From NCBI GenBank assembly GCA_002365595.1, contig DFAM01000018.1:68859-132858 (forward strand): 64,000 nt of DNA, given 5' to 3'. The notes under the pieces were generated by a model, which searched no databases, had not been told where the DNA came from, and saw nothing but the letters and a program-made list of their open reading frames with translations. The DNA is from Acinetobacter sp. UBA3106 (GTDB lineage: Bacteria > Pseudomonadota > Gammaproteobacteria > Pseudomonadales > Moraxellaceae). Positions 36,945 to 45,490 of the stretch are shown here, one piece after another; position 1 is the stretch's first letter; the number at the start of each line of letters is the position of its first letter. The translations under genes and the position numbers were made by a program.

Positions 36945-37775
36945 ATGTCATCGACTCAACAGGCGATTCCGCATAGCCCGACCTTTAGCCCGTCAAAACC
37001 ACGCTTGGAACTCAGCTGGCTGAACACCATTTTTAAACGCACCATTGCGATTGTGCTGTTTTTATTATTATGGGAAACCTTACCTCGAGCAGGTGTGGTC
37101 AGCCCGGCATTTTTACCACCGTTATCCACAGTTTTGGAAACGGCCTGGCAACTGTATCAAAGTGGTCAATTGGGTACGCATTTCTTTGCCAGTATCCAGC
37201 GCTCGATTATTGGTTTTGTCCTGGCACTTGCCATTGCCATTCCATTGGGGCTGGTGATCGGCTGGTACAAACTGGTCGCGGAAACCTTAAACCCATTATT
37301 GGAACTGTTTCGTAATACCACTGCGCTGGCATTAATGCCGTTATTCATTTTATTTTTAGGGATTGGTGAAGCTTCTAAAATCAGCTTGCTGGTTTACGCA
37401 TGCACCTGGCCGATTCTGTTAAATACCATTACCGGTGTACAAACTGTTGATCCACTATTGATTAAATCGGCGCGCACCATGGGTTTAAAACCGTATCAAC
37501 TGTTCCGTAAAGTGATTTTACCCGCTTCTGTCCCGACCATTTTTGTCGGCATCCGCTTGGCTGGAGCGATCTCGATCCTGGCGCTCGTGGCGGTGGAGAT
37601 GTTTGGCGCCAAAGCTGGTCTGGGTTATCTGATTATGTATTCACAATTTAGTTTTGAAATTCCACAAATGTTTGTCGGAATTCTGGTGATTACTTTAGTG
37701 GGCTTATCTTTTAACTACATTTTGATTGGGCTGGAAAAATACTTTACTGCCTGGAAACATAATCCATCTGAATAA
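36945..37775 (+). CDS. ABC transporter permease (SsuC/TauC type), third copy
   Basis: A 276-residue permease with a coupling loop around residue 175-195 (KSARTMGLKPYQLFRKVILP). It differs more from the two upstream permeases than they do from each other and sits after the ATPase, so it may form a homodimeric channel with the lipoprotein receptor. It is the last gene before a strong terminator. Confidence 0.9.
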   Translation: MSSTQQAIPHSPTFSPSKPRLELSWLNTIFKRTIAIVLFLLLWETLPRAGVVSPAFLPPLSTVLETAWQLYQSGQLGTHFFASIQRSIIGFVLALAIAIPLGLVIGWYKLVAETLNPLLELFRNTTALALMPLFILFLGIGEASKISLLVYACTWPILLNTITGVQTVDPLLIKSARTMGLKPYQLFRKVILPASVPTIFVGIRLAGAISILALVAVEMFGAKAGLGYLIMYSQFSFEIPQMFVGILVITLVGLSFNYILIGLEKYFTAWKHNPSE

Positions 37776-37800
37776 TATTAATACCTCAGAATTAAAATGC

Positions 37801-37830
37801 AAAAAAGCAGTGTTAATTCACTGCTTTTTT
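37801..37830. terminator. Terminator of the uptake operon
   Basis: A perfect 12-bp stem (AAAAAAGCAGTG / CACTGCTTTTTT) with a six-base loop ends the operon 25 bases after the last stop. The symmetry lets it also serve the convergent activator gene. Confidence 0.9.
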
Positions 37831-37969
37831 ATATTTGCTAAAATAATAAATATTTGAGTTTTAAAATAAATAAAATATTAATTTTTTTAGTTTGAATTAA
37901 AATAAAACTCTAAAATAAATTATGTATTTTTTAATATAGTGTCTGATTTTTTTTAAAAAATACATTTAA

Positions 37970-39067
37970 TTATAATAATGCATATTTCATTAAACGCGTA
38001 CGAATCACATTTCGTGTCACACCCAATAACCTTGCGGTATGCACCTGATTGTATTCGCAGTAAGTATAGGCACTGCGAATAAATTGCTCTTCAATCAACT
38101 CATTGATATTGAGTTGCGGCAATTGCTGCGAAGCTTGAAATAAATGCTGAAAGGTGGATTGCAATAATTTTTCCGCATCGGCATTGGCCAAAATTTCCGG
38201 CAATGCAGTTATATCTAAATCGTTTTGCTGTGTACTTGGATTTTGTCCTTTGCTACGGCTATGTAATAGGTTGGAAAAGCGGATATCGTCCGGTTCAATC
38301 ACCCCATTTTGACTGACCAAAACTGCATGGTGAATGGTATTTTCCAGTTCACGAATATTGCCGGGCCAGCGGTGCTGATGTAACTTTTTAAGTGCCAAAG
38401 GCGAGATGCGTAAAGGGGTGGCATGCGGGTCGGTTTGGTAGCGCTCCACAAAGAACTTTGCCAGGGGTGAAATATCATCTCGGCGCTCTGAAAGCCTTGG
38501 AATACGCAGTAAAGCCACATATAAGCGGTAAAATAAATCCTCACGAAATTTACCTTCCAGCACTGCTTTTTCCAGGTCAACATTGGTCGCGGCAATAATC
38601 CGTACATTAATCCGAATCGGCTTGAGCGAGCCGACCCGGACAATCTCGCGTTCTTGTAAAATCCGCAGTAATTTTACCTGCATCGGTAGCGATAAATCAC
38701 CAATTTCATCTAAGAACAATGTGCCATTATGCGCCGCTTCAAACCAGCCAATGCGCTGATTGATTGCACCGGTAAAGGCACCTTTTTCGTGTCCGAATAA
38801 CTCGCTTTCTGCCAAAGATTCGGTTAAGGCGCCGCAATTGACCGCAATAAAAGGGCCTTTGGCACGGTGACTCAAGGCGTGAATTTGTCTGGCCACCAAT
38901 TCCTTACCCGTACCGGTTTCGCCAATAATCAAGGCATTGGCATCGCTTGGCGCAATTTGTTCAATGCGCTCCAGTAACGCCTTTGATAGAGGATCTTCAA
39001 AGACGGTCGCTCGGGCGCGTTCGTAGCGAACCGTCTGACTGACGCTAGGATGCGTTAATATAGACAT
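37970..39067 (-). CDS. Sigma-54-dependent activator without sensor domain (SfnR-like)
   Basis: A 365-residue enhancer-binding protein consisting of an AAA+ domain and a DNA-binding domain only. It has Walker A GETGTGKE at residues 49-56, the sigma-54 contact loop GAFTGA at 96-101, Walker B near LFLDEIGD (about residue 117), and a Fis-type helix-turn-helix at the end (EYNQVHTARLLGVTRNVI). Only about 20 residues precede the AAA+ core, so its activity is probably set by its level, as for SfnR of Pseudomonas, which controls organosulfur use. It should activate the sigma-54 promoter at 27870. Confidence 0.9.
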   Translation of the reverse strand: MSILTHPSVSQTVRYERARATVFEDPLSKALLERIEQIAPSDANALIIGETGTGKELVARQIHALSHRAKGPFIAVNCGALTESLAESELFGHEKGAFTGAINQRIGWFEAAHNGTLFLDEIGDLSLPMQVKLLRILQEREIVRVGSLKPIRINVRIIAATNVDLEKAVLEGKFREDLFYRLYVALLRIPRLSERRDDISPLAKFFVERYQTDPHATPLRISPLALKKLHQHRWPGNIRELENTIHHAVLVSQNGVIEPDDIRFSNLLHSRSKGQNPSTQQNDLDITALPEILANADAEKLLQSTFQHLFQASQQLPQLNINELIEEQFIRSAYTYCEYNQVHTARLLGVTRNVIRTRLMKYALL

Positions 39068-39291
39068 ATGATTTGCTTCATTATAAAAATTGAACTCATC
39101 ATGAAATATTTAATATCGAAAAATAAATAATAAAACGATATTTAATTATCTGTTTTGCTGCATAAATACTTTTTGATAAATATATCTGTTAAATAGATAA
39201 ATAAAGCATGCATAACTAAATATTAAATCGAGATAAATGATCAGCTAAAAATATTTTATATTAAGTAAATCATAAACACAGAGTAATTATA

Positions 39292-39507
39292 ATGACAATC
39301 ACAGCTGTTAACGTACGCAATCAATTTAAAGGCGTTATTCAAGAAGTATTAGAAGGTGACGTTGTTTCAGAGATCAATGTGGAAACCAAAGCAGGTCTGT
39401 TCACTTCAATTATTAGTACCCGTTCAGTCAAAGACCTCGATCTTAAAGTGGGTTCTGAAGTGGTGGTATTGATCAAATCGACGGAAGTGTCCTTGGCGAA
39501 GCTGTAA
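39292..39507 (+). CDS. Mop/TOBE-domain small protein (SsuF-like)
   Basis: A 71-residue single molybdate-binding (Mop) domain: AVNVRNQFKGVIQEVLEGDVVSEINVE and VGSEVVVLIKSTEVSLAKL are typical. In Pseudomonas the small Mop protein SsuF is encoded with the ssu sulfonate genes. The following ATPase gene starts 38 bases later, matching an ssuFB pair. Oxyanion binding is likely; its exact role is not established. Confidence 0.87.
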   Translation: MTITAVNVRNQFKGVIQEVLEGDVVSEINVETKAGLFTSIISTRSVKDLDLKVGSEVVVLIKSTEVSLAKL

Positions 39508-39544
39508 TTCGCCATAACCTCAAGCTTTACAGGAGAATTGAGAG

Positions 39545-40372
39545 ATGACACAGCAACAGACTGGCCATATATCTGTTCAGCAACTGAGCAAAACCTATCC
39601 AACGCAAAATAATGACGAGCTTACCGTACTGGACGATATTAATTTAGACATCCAACCGGGAGAATTTATCAGTATTGTCGGCAGCAGTGGCTGTGGTAAA
39701 TCCACCCTATTACGCTTATTGGTTGGACTGGAAAATAGCTATCAAGGCCAGATCCAGGTGGATGGCAAAAAGATTTTTGGTACCAGTTTAAACCGTGGGA
39801 TTGTATTTCAGGACCATCGTCTTTTTCCGTGGTTAAGCGTGCGTGAAAATGTGCGTATTGCACTGCATCAAAATAAGCTGACCCGTGCTGAAGAAGACAA
39901 GCTGATTGATGAACATCTGCAACTGGTTAATCTGACCAGTTTTGCCAATGCCTATCCATCGCAGCTTTCAGGCGGCATGAACCAGCGTGTTGCTATTGCG
40001 CGAAGTCTGGTGAATCGTCCAGAAATCTTGTTTCTGGATGAGCCATTTGGCGCACTGGATGCCTTAACCCGTCAGAACCTACAAGATGAATTGCAGCGGA
40101 TTTGGCAGGCAGAAAAAATCACCATGGTGATTGTGACCCATGATGTGGAAGAAGCGGTATTTTTAGGTGATCGCGTGGTGGTGATGCAGCCGCATCCGGG
40201 TCGAATTAAACGCATTGTGGATGTGCCCGTTGCGCATCCACGTAAACGTGAAGATGTGCGTTTGCACAATATTAAAAATGATATTTTGCTCGATTTTAGC
40301 GATCCTTTAAAAGACCAATTACACAATAACAAACAACCAGCGAAGTTTTCCGATTATCAATTTGCTTGGTAA
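39545..40372 (+). CDS. ABC transporter ATPase (SsuB type), second copy
   Basis: A 275-residue nucleotide-binding subunit with Walker A GSSGCGKST, signature LSGGMNQR, Walker B ILFLDEPFGALD and H-loop VTHDVEEA. No permease or receptor gene is adjacent; it most likely energises permeases encoded in the large operon upstream, which has three permeases but only one ATPase. Preceded by the SsuF-like gene. Confidence 0.93.
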   Translation: MTQQQTGHISVQQLSKTYPTQNNDELTVLDDINLDIQPGEFISIVGSSGCGKSTLLRLLVGLENSYQGQIQVDGKKIFGTSLNRGIVFQDHRLFPWLSVRENVRIALHQNKLTRAEEDKLIDEHLQLVNLTSFANAYPSQLSGGMNQRVAIARSLVNRPEILFLDEPFGALDALTRQNLQDELQRIWQAEKITMVIVTHDVEEAVFLGDRVVVMQPHPGRIKRIVDVPVAHPRKREDVRLHNIKNDILLDFSDPLKDQLHNNKQPAKFSDYQFAW

Positions 40373-40806
40373 TTGGGTTGTATTTGCTATCCAAAAGCCT
40401 GCGTAAAGTGGGTTTTTTTTATGTCTGCTTAAAACAGCCCGACATAAAAAAATCCCTCACTAAAGATAATGGAGAGCAGATAAGAAATTGACTGATTTCT
40501 ATTATTTTAATTCATGATGATATGGGATACGCGGAAACGTCATCCACAACTGTCTGAGGCAGGACCAGATTAGAAAATAATTGTTTCTGCGATAAATTAA
40601 AAAAATGAGCGGTAGTGAACGAGTTTTGTGGATGACAAATGGTTTTGGCTACTTTTGCCGAAACAAAAGTAGCATATAGCTTACAAGCATTTAATTTAAA
40701 ATGGAAAATACCGTTGTTCACTGATCATAATTAAGAAGTTTATTTCTAAACTCCTTAATTGACACTAGCATTACTCACCAAGAAGGGATATTCAACTGGT
40801 TTTAAA
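40373..40806. other. Gene-free region with two strong inverted repeats
   Basis: About 430 bases with no supported gene. A 12-bp inverted repeat TTTTTTTATGTC / GACATAAAAAAA (40414-40452) may terminate both flanking convergent units. A second perfect 10-bp repeat is listed separately at 40648-40673. Nothing else is recognisable. Confidence 0.6.
40648..40673. repeat. Perfect inverted repeat GCTACTTTTG-n6-CAAAAGTAGC
   Basis: A 10-bp perfect stem with loop CCGAAA. Similar GTTACTTTTG/CAAAAGTAAC hairpins are, from memory, dispersed in many gammaproteobacterial genomes, so this may be a copy of a REP-like element; copy number in this genome cannot be seen here. Confidence 0.5.
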
Positions 40807-42168
40807 TTAAGACGCTTTCACTTGCTTACTTGCCAAAACATACTGGTTTTCTGGACGCTTCAAACCTAAGTTTTCACGTAAAGTTTTGCCTTCATATTCG
40901 GTACGGAACAAGCCACGACGCTGCAGTTCAGGCACAATAAATTCAACAAAGTCATTCAGACCGGCAGGGGTGGTCGGTGGCAGGATATTAAAACCATCTG
41001 CCGCTTCATTTTCAAACCAGTTTTGCAGCTGATCGACCACTTGTTCAGCTGTACCAATCAATGTCCAGTGACCGCGTGCCGAGGCAATATATTCATACAG
41101 TTGGCGAATGCTGAAATTATGCTTACGCGCAATATCAATCATCATTTGCTGACGGCTGGAAAAATTAATGTCGGCATCTTCCAGTTTAGGGAAGGGTGCA
41201 TCCAGATCATATTTATCCAGGTTAATGCCACCAGATAAACCCGACAGTAAACTTAAACCGACTTTAGGATGAATCAGGCTGTTTAATAACTGATATTTTT
41301 CTTGCGCTTCCTGCTCAGTTTTCGCGACAAAAATAGACACGCCCGGCATGATCTTCAAGTCATCTGCATGACGGCCATATTTCAATAAACGACTTTTGAC
41401 ATCGCGATAGAATTCCTGGGCATCTGCCAGGTTCTGTTGCGCGGTGAAAATGACTTCGGCATATTTACCCGCCAGTTCACGACCATCTTCAGACTGACCG
41501 GCTTGGACAATCACTGGATAACCCTGGACTGGACGAGAGACATTGAGTGCGCCCTGTACACTGAAATATTTGCCAGTATGTTGAGGCTCGTGAATTTTAT
41601 CGGCATGGAAAAATTGACCACTTTCTTTGTTGTAAATAAAGGCATCATCTTCCCAAGAATCCCAAAGCTTCTGCGTCACTTCAATAAATTCATCCGCGCG
41701 TTCATAACGTGTTTTAGGATCTGGATGTTGTTCTAAGCCGAAGTTACGCGCGGTATCGGGGGATGCTGTAGTCACCACATTCCAGGCAGCGCGACCTTTT
41801 GAAATATGATCTAAAGACGCAAATTTACGTGCCAACAGATAAGGGTTTTCATAGGTAGTTGATGCGGTCGCAATAAAGCCCAGATTTTTGGTCACTGCAG
41901 ACAGCGCAGCAAACAAGGTCACCGGTTCAAAGCCAACGCCTTTATCCCCTAAACCCAATTCACCTTCAATTGCCGAACCCCAGCGAACGGATAAGCCATC
42001 TGCTAAAAAGTAAGCATCAAATAAACCTTTCTCTGCGGTTTTTGCCAGCTCGATAATGTAATCAAGATTCAAATGGTCCTGAGGACGTGATTCAGGATGA
42101 CGCCAGCCAGCAGCATGTTGAGCGGTCGCGGGAATAAAGGCACCGAGTTTAATTTGACGTTTTGACAT
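40807..42168 (-). CDS. Flavin-dependent monooxygenase, NtaA/SnaA/DszA family (copy 1)
   Basis: A 453-residue luciferase-like (LLM) FMNH2-dependent monooxygenase, class of nitrilotriacetate, pristinamycin IIA and dibenzothiophene sulfone monooxygenases. Typical segments: KLGAFIPAT near the start, the FDAYFLADGLS strand, GFIATASTTYENPYLLARKFASLDHISKGRAAWNVVTT, PVIVQAGQSEDGRELA (FMN site), and the C-terminal ELQRRGLFRTEYEGKTLRENLGL. Such enzymes need reduced flavin from a partner reductase, not encoded in this window. It probably cleaves a C-S or C-N bond of the imported compound. A sigma-54-like promoter lies upstream. Confidence 0.9.
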   Translation of the reverse strand: MSKRQIKLGAFIPATAQHAAGWRHPESRPQDHLNLDYIIELAKTAEKGLFDAYFLADGLSVRWGSAIEGELGLGDKGVGFEPVTLFAALSAVTKNLGFIATASTTYENPYLLARKFASLDHISKGRAAWNVVTTASPDTARNFGLEQHPDPKTRYERADEFIEVTQKLWDSWEDDAFIYNKESGQFFHADKIHEPQHTGKYFSVQGALNVSRPVQGYPVIVQAGQSEDGRELAGKYAEVIFTAQQNLADAQEFYRDVKSRLLKYGRHADDLKIMPGVSIFVAKTEQEAQEKYQLLNSLIHPKVGLSLLSGLSGGINLDKYDLDAPFPKLEDADINFSSRQQMMIDIARKHNFSIRQLYEYIASARGHWTLIGTAEQVVDQLQNWFENEAADGFNILPPTTPAGLNDFVEFIVPELQRRGLFRTEYEGKTLRENLGLKRPENQYVLASKQVKAS

Positions 42169-42208
42169 TGTTATATCCTATAGATTGTATTTTTCTCAAC
42201 AATGCGTA

Positions 42209-42226
42209 TTTCAAGATATATGCCAA
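42209..42226 (-). promoter_or_regulatory. Sigma-54-like promoter of monooxygenase copy 1
   Basis: On the minus strand TTGGCATATATCTTGAAA has the -24 element TTGGCA and a -12-like TTGAA at the right spacing (GA instead of GC). It lies 58 bases before the start codon, the same distance as the strong promoter at 27870 from its gene. The imperfect -12 keeps this tentative. Confidence 0.45.
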
Positions 42227-42337
42227 TTAAAAAATATAATTAAAACAATAATATAAAATACATATGATTTTTATATGTTTAATAATCAGCAGAAAAAGGG
42301 CAGCTTTGTTTAAAAGCAGACAGTAGAAAAAATGCAG

Positions 42338-42358
42338 TGCTTATATAAAAAATAAGCA
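42338..42358. repeat. Inverted repeat upstream of monooxygenase copy 1
   Basis: A perfect 7-7-7 repeat, TGCTTAT / ATAAGCA, lies about 140 bp upstream of the expected sigma-54 start. It does not share the sequence of the repeat at 27778, so a common activator site is not supported by it. Confidence 0.35.
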
Positions 42359-42433
42359 AGACTCAAGAAAGCATAGATCTGTGGTTATCGGCTTTTTAGA
42401 AAGATCAAAAGCGATGTCATTTTAAAACGGCAT

Positions 42434-42458
42434 AAAAAAATGCCCCGCAGGGCATTTT
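42434..42458 (-). terminator. Terminator of monooxygenase copy 2
   Basis: Stem TGCCC-CGCA-GGGCA (extended by A/T pairs) is followed on the minus strand by a T7 run, starting about 15 bases after the stop codon of copy 2. Confidence 0.85.
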
Positions 42459-42472
42459 AAATTGTTCTTGAA

Positions 42473-43843
42473 TTAAGATGCCTGCGCTTGTTGTCGTTCT
42501 AGTACATACTGGTTTTCAGGACGTTTTAAACCCAGATTTTCACGCAAAGTGTTTCCTTCATATTCAGTACGGAATAAGCCACGACGCTGCAGTTCAGGCA
42601 CAATAAACTCCACAAAATCATTCAGACCTGCTGGAGTCGAAGGCGGCAACACATTAAAACCATCCGCTGCTTCATTTTCAAACCAGTTTTGAATCCGATC
42701 CACCACTTGTTCAGCTGTACCAATCAATGTCCAGTGACCGCGTGCCGAGGTAATATATTCATACAGCTGGCGAATACTGAAATGATGCTTTTGGGCAATC
42801 TCAATCATCATTTGCTGACGGCTCGAGAAGTTGATGTCGGCATCTTCCAGTTTTGGAAATGGCGCATCCAGATCAAATTTTGAAAGATCAATATGACCAG
42901 CTAGACCGGACAATAAACCTAGACCGACATCAGGATGAATCAGGCTATTTAATAACTGATATTTTTCTTGCGCTTCCTGTTCGGTTTTAGCGACAAAAAC
43001 CGACACACCCGGCATGATTTTCAGGTCATCAGCGTGACGGCCATATTTAGCTAAACGCGCTTTCACATCACGGTAGAAAGCCTGGGCATCGCTCAGGTCT
43101 TGCTGGGCAGTGAAAATCACTTCGGCATATTTGGCAGCCAGTTCACGCCCATCTTCCGACTGGCCGGCTTGCACAATCACCGGGTAACCTTGCGGCGGAC
43201 GAGGCACATTCAGTGCACCCTGTACATTAAAATATTTGCCTGTATGTAGCGGTTCATGTTGCTTGGTTGCATCAAAGAATTGACCGCTTTCTTTATTATA
43301 AAGGAAAGCATCTTCTTCCCATGAATCCCAGAGTTTTTGCGTCACTTCAATAAATTCATCGGCGCGTTCATAACGGACTTTGGCATCCGGATGGGCAGTA
43401 AAACCAAAGTTACGTGCAGTATCGGCTGAAATGGTGGTGACCACGTTCCATGCCGCACGACCTTTGCTGATATGGTCTAAAGAGGCAAATTTACGTGCCA
43501 AAAGGTAAGGTTCTTCATAAGTGGTTGAGGCCGTGGCAATAAAGCCGATATTTTTGGTCACGGCAGAAATAGCCGCAAATAAAGTCACCGGTTCAAAGCC
43601 AACCACCTTGTCGCTATAACCAATACTTTGCTTGCTTTTAGACGCACCATGACTCCAGTTCACCGATAAGCCATCAGCCAGGAAGTAGGCATCAAATAAG
43701 CCTTGCTCGGCGGTTTTTGCCAGTTCTATGGCGTAATCAAGACTTAAATGATCGTTTGGACGCGACTGTGGATGACGCCAACCTGCTGCATGTTGCGAGG
43801 TGGTGGGAATAAAAGCACCCAGTTTAATTTGTCGTTTAGCCAT
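42473..43843 (-). CDS. Flavin-dependent monooxygenase, NtaA/SnaA/DszA family (copy 2)
   Basis: A 456-residue paralogue of copy 1, nearly identical over most of its length (same FMN-site and C-terminal segments). The main difference is one block at about residues 62-82, where copy 2 reads SVNWSHGASKSKQSIGYSD and copy 1 SVRWGSAIEGELGLGD. This lies next to the FLADGLS strand near the active site, so substrate range may differ. It has its own terminator; upstream I see no sigma-54 match. No flavin reductase is adjacent. Confidence 0.9.
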   Translation of the reverse strand: MAKRQIKLGAFIPTTSQHAAGWRHPQSRPNDHLSLDYAIELAKTAEQGLFDAYFLADGLSVNWSHGASKSKQSIGYSDKVVGFEPVTLFAAISAVTKNIGFIATASTTYEEPYLLARKFASLDHISKGRAAWNVVTTISADTARNFGFTAHPDAKVRYERADEFIEVTQKLWDSWEEDAFLYNKESGQFFDATKQHEPLHTGKYFNVQGALNVPRPPQGYPVIVQAGQSEDGRELAAKYAEVIFTAQQDLSDAQAFYRDVKARLAKYGRHADDLKIMPGVSVFVAKTEQEAQEKYQLLNSLIHPDVGLGLLSGLAGHIDLSKFDLDAPFPKLEDADINFSSRQQMMIEIAQKHHFSIRQLYEYITSARGHWTLIGTAEQVVDRIQNWFENEAADGFNVLPPSTPAGLNDFVEFIVPELQRRGLFRTEYEGNTLRENLGLKRPENQYVLERQQAQAS

Positions 43844-44002
43844 GATCTTGCCCTGTTATCATCATTTATTTTCAACAGATTTATAACAAGGAATCAAAAG
43901 CTTGAAAAATACGATAAAATTAAATCCTTATAAGGAATATGGGATAAGCTGATCCAACGCCAGCCTGCACTTTTATCACTTCTTTTAAACGACTGACATT
44001 TT

Positions 44003-45370
44003 CTAAATTAAAGCTTTTACAGTTTTTTTCTTCCAGACAAACTGATAATACAGCCCTTGTAGAATACATAAGCAGACAAAGGCCAGGGCATAAGCATACC
44101 AGATGCCTTGCAAGCCCCACCATCGGCTAAACAGGTAGGCACAGGGCACTTCAATCAATAAAATTGCGGCAATATTAATCAGCATCGGTAGGGTTACCGT
44201 ACCGCTGGCACGCATGATGGAAGCAAAAATGGCACTGGCGCCAAAGAACAGGATGGACCACAACACAATAAATAACAGTTGCTGTCCCAGTACAACCACC
44301 GTCGGGTCGGTGATAAACAGTGCCATCAGATATTTTGAGAATAAATAGGCTAATGCCACTAACCCACCGGTAATGACGATATTCATAACGAGCGCCGTAC
44401 GCGTAACTCTGTTGAGTAGATCCGATTTTCCGGCCCCAATCGCTTGTGCGGCAAAAATCGACGCGGCAATAGATATAGACAGGGCGGGAAATTGAATGTA
44501 ATTCAGCACCTGATTGACGGCACCATAAGCTGCAGTGGCATGCGAACCGTAACGATTCACCAAGCCGACAATGACCAAGCCTGCAACGGATGTCGTCACC
44601 ATTTGAACCCCAGTTGGAATGCCGAGTCGCAGAATGATTATACTGAGTTCGCGTTGATGACGAATATGGCTGAGCAAATGACGGTCAGGCTTGAGCGGAT
44701 GATCTTTTTTATTTAAGTACACGGCTAAAAAGATCAGTACCGCAAGGTAACCGACAATGGTGGCAATGGCAGGCGCGACAATGCCCATTTTCGGAAAGCC
44801 AAAATATCCTGCAATCAGTACCGGGGTAATGAATACGCCAATCAGAATGGTCATGCCGGATGCAATCAGCGGGGTGGTGCTGTCACCGACACCGCGTAAA
44901 ATGGAAGTATAAATAATATAGATAAACAGCAATGGACTACCAGCAAGCATCCACTGTACATAAGGCAGGGACAGGTGCATGACGTCAGGATCTGTGCCTA
45001 AGGCAAGCAAGATATGTTCAGCAAAAATCACCCCCAACAGGGCAATGATACTGCCGCCAATTAAAGTCATAAACAGGGTTGAACCGACTACACAGCGGAC
45101 TTTTTCAACATTTTTCGCCCCCCACGCCTGTCCAACCAATACGGTTGCGCCTGCTGAGAGACCAATCACGAAAGCCATCAGACAGAACAAAATCGGGAAG
45201 AACACAGCCACTGCTGCAATGGCATTTACCCCCATCATTTGCCCAACAAAAACGGTATTAATCGTTCCTGAAAGATTTTGCAAAATATTGGTCGCAATCA
45301 ACGGCAACAGGAAAATTAAAAAGGTTTTCCATAATTTCTGTTGAGTGAGCAGTGATTGATGTTGAGGCAT
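44003..45370 (-). CDS. MATE family efflux transporter
   Basis: A 455-residue inner-membrane protein with twelve predicted helices in two similar halves (N-half LIATNILQNLSGTINTVFVGQMMG; C-half GAVNQVLNYIQFPALSISIAASIFAAQAIGAG). It belongs to the NorM/DinF superfamily of Na+- or H+-coupled drug and metabolite exporters. The gene follows the monooxygenase pair in the same direction of transcription but is upstream of them with a 159-base gap, so linkage in function is not shown. Confidence 0.9.
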   Translation of the reverse strand: MPQHQSLLTQQKLWKTFLIFLLPLIATNILQNLSGTINTVFVGQMMGVNAIAAVAVFFPILFCLMAFVIGLSAGATVLVGQAWGAKNVEKVRCVVGSTLFMTLIGGSIIALLGVIFAEHILLALGTDPDVMHLSLPYVQWMLAGSPLLFIYIIYTSILRGVGDSTTPLIASGMTILIGVFITPVLIAGYFGFPKMGIVAPAIATIVGYLAVLIFLAVYLNKKDHPLKPDRHLLSHIRHQRELSIIILRLGIPTGVQMVTTSVAGLVIVGLVNRYGSHATAAYGAVNQVLNYIQFPALSISIAASIFAAQAIGAGKSDLLNRVTRTALVMNIVITGGLVALAYLFSKYLMALFITDPTVVVLGQQLLFIVLWSILFFGASAIFASIMRASGTVTLPMLINIAAILLIEVPCAYLFSRWWGLQGIWYAYALAFVCLCILQGLYYQFVWKKKTVKALI

Positions 45371-45490
45371 GGAACATCCTGTAAAGATATTTTTATCATT
45401 TTCAGATTTAAGCTAACCCTAGCTGAATTAGCTTAAAATAGCCTTAGCTTTTAGGTAACTGAGGCTGAGTTTTTATGGAAAATTATAAGT

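Noticed and set aside
40512..40721. 69-codon open frame on the minus strand in the 40.4-40.8 kb gap
   Set aside because: It crosses the perfect inverted repeat at 40648, has no ribosome-binding site that I can see and no recognisable protein features.
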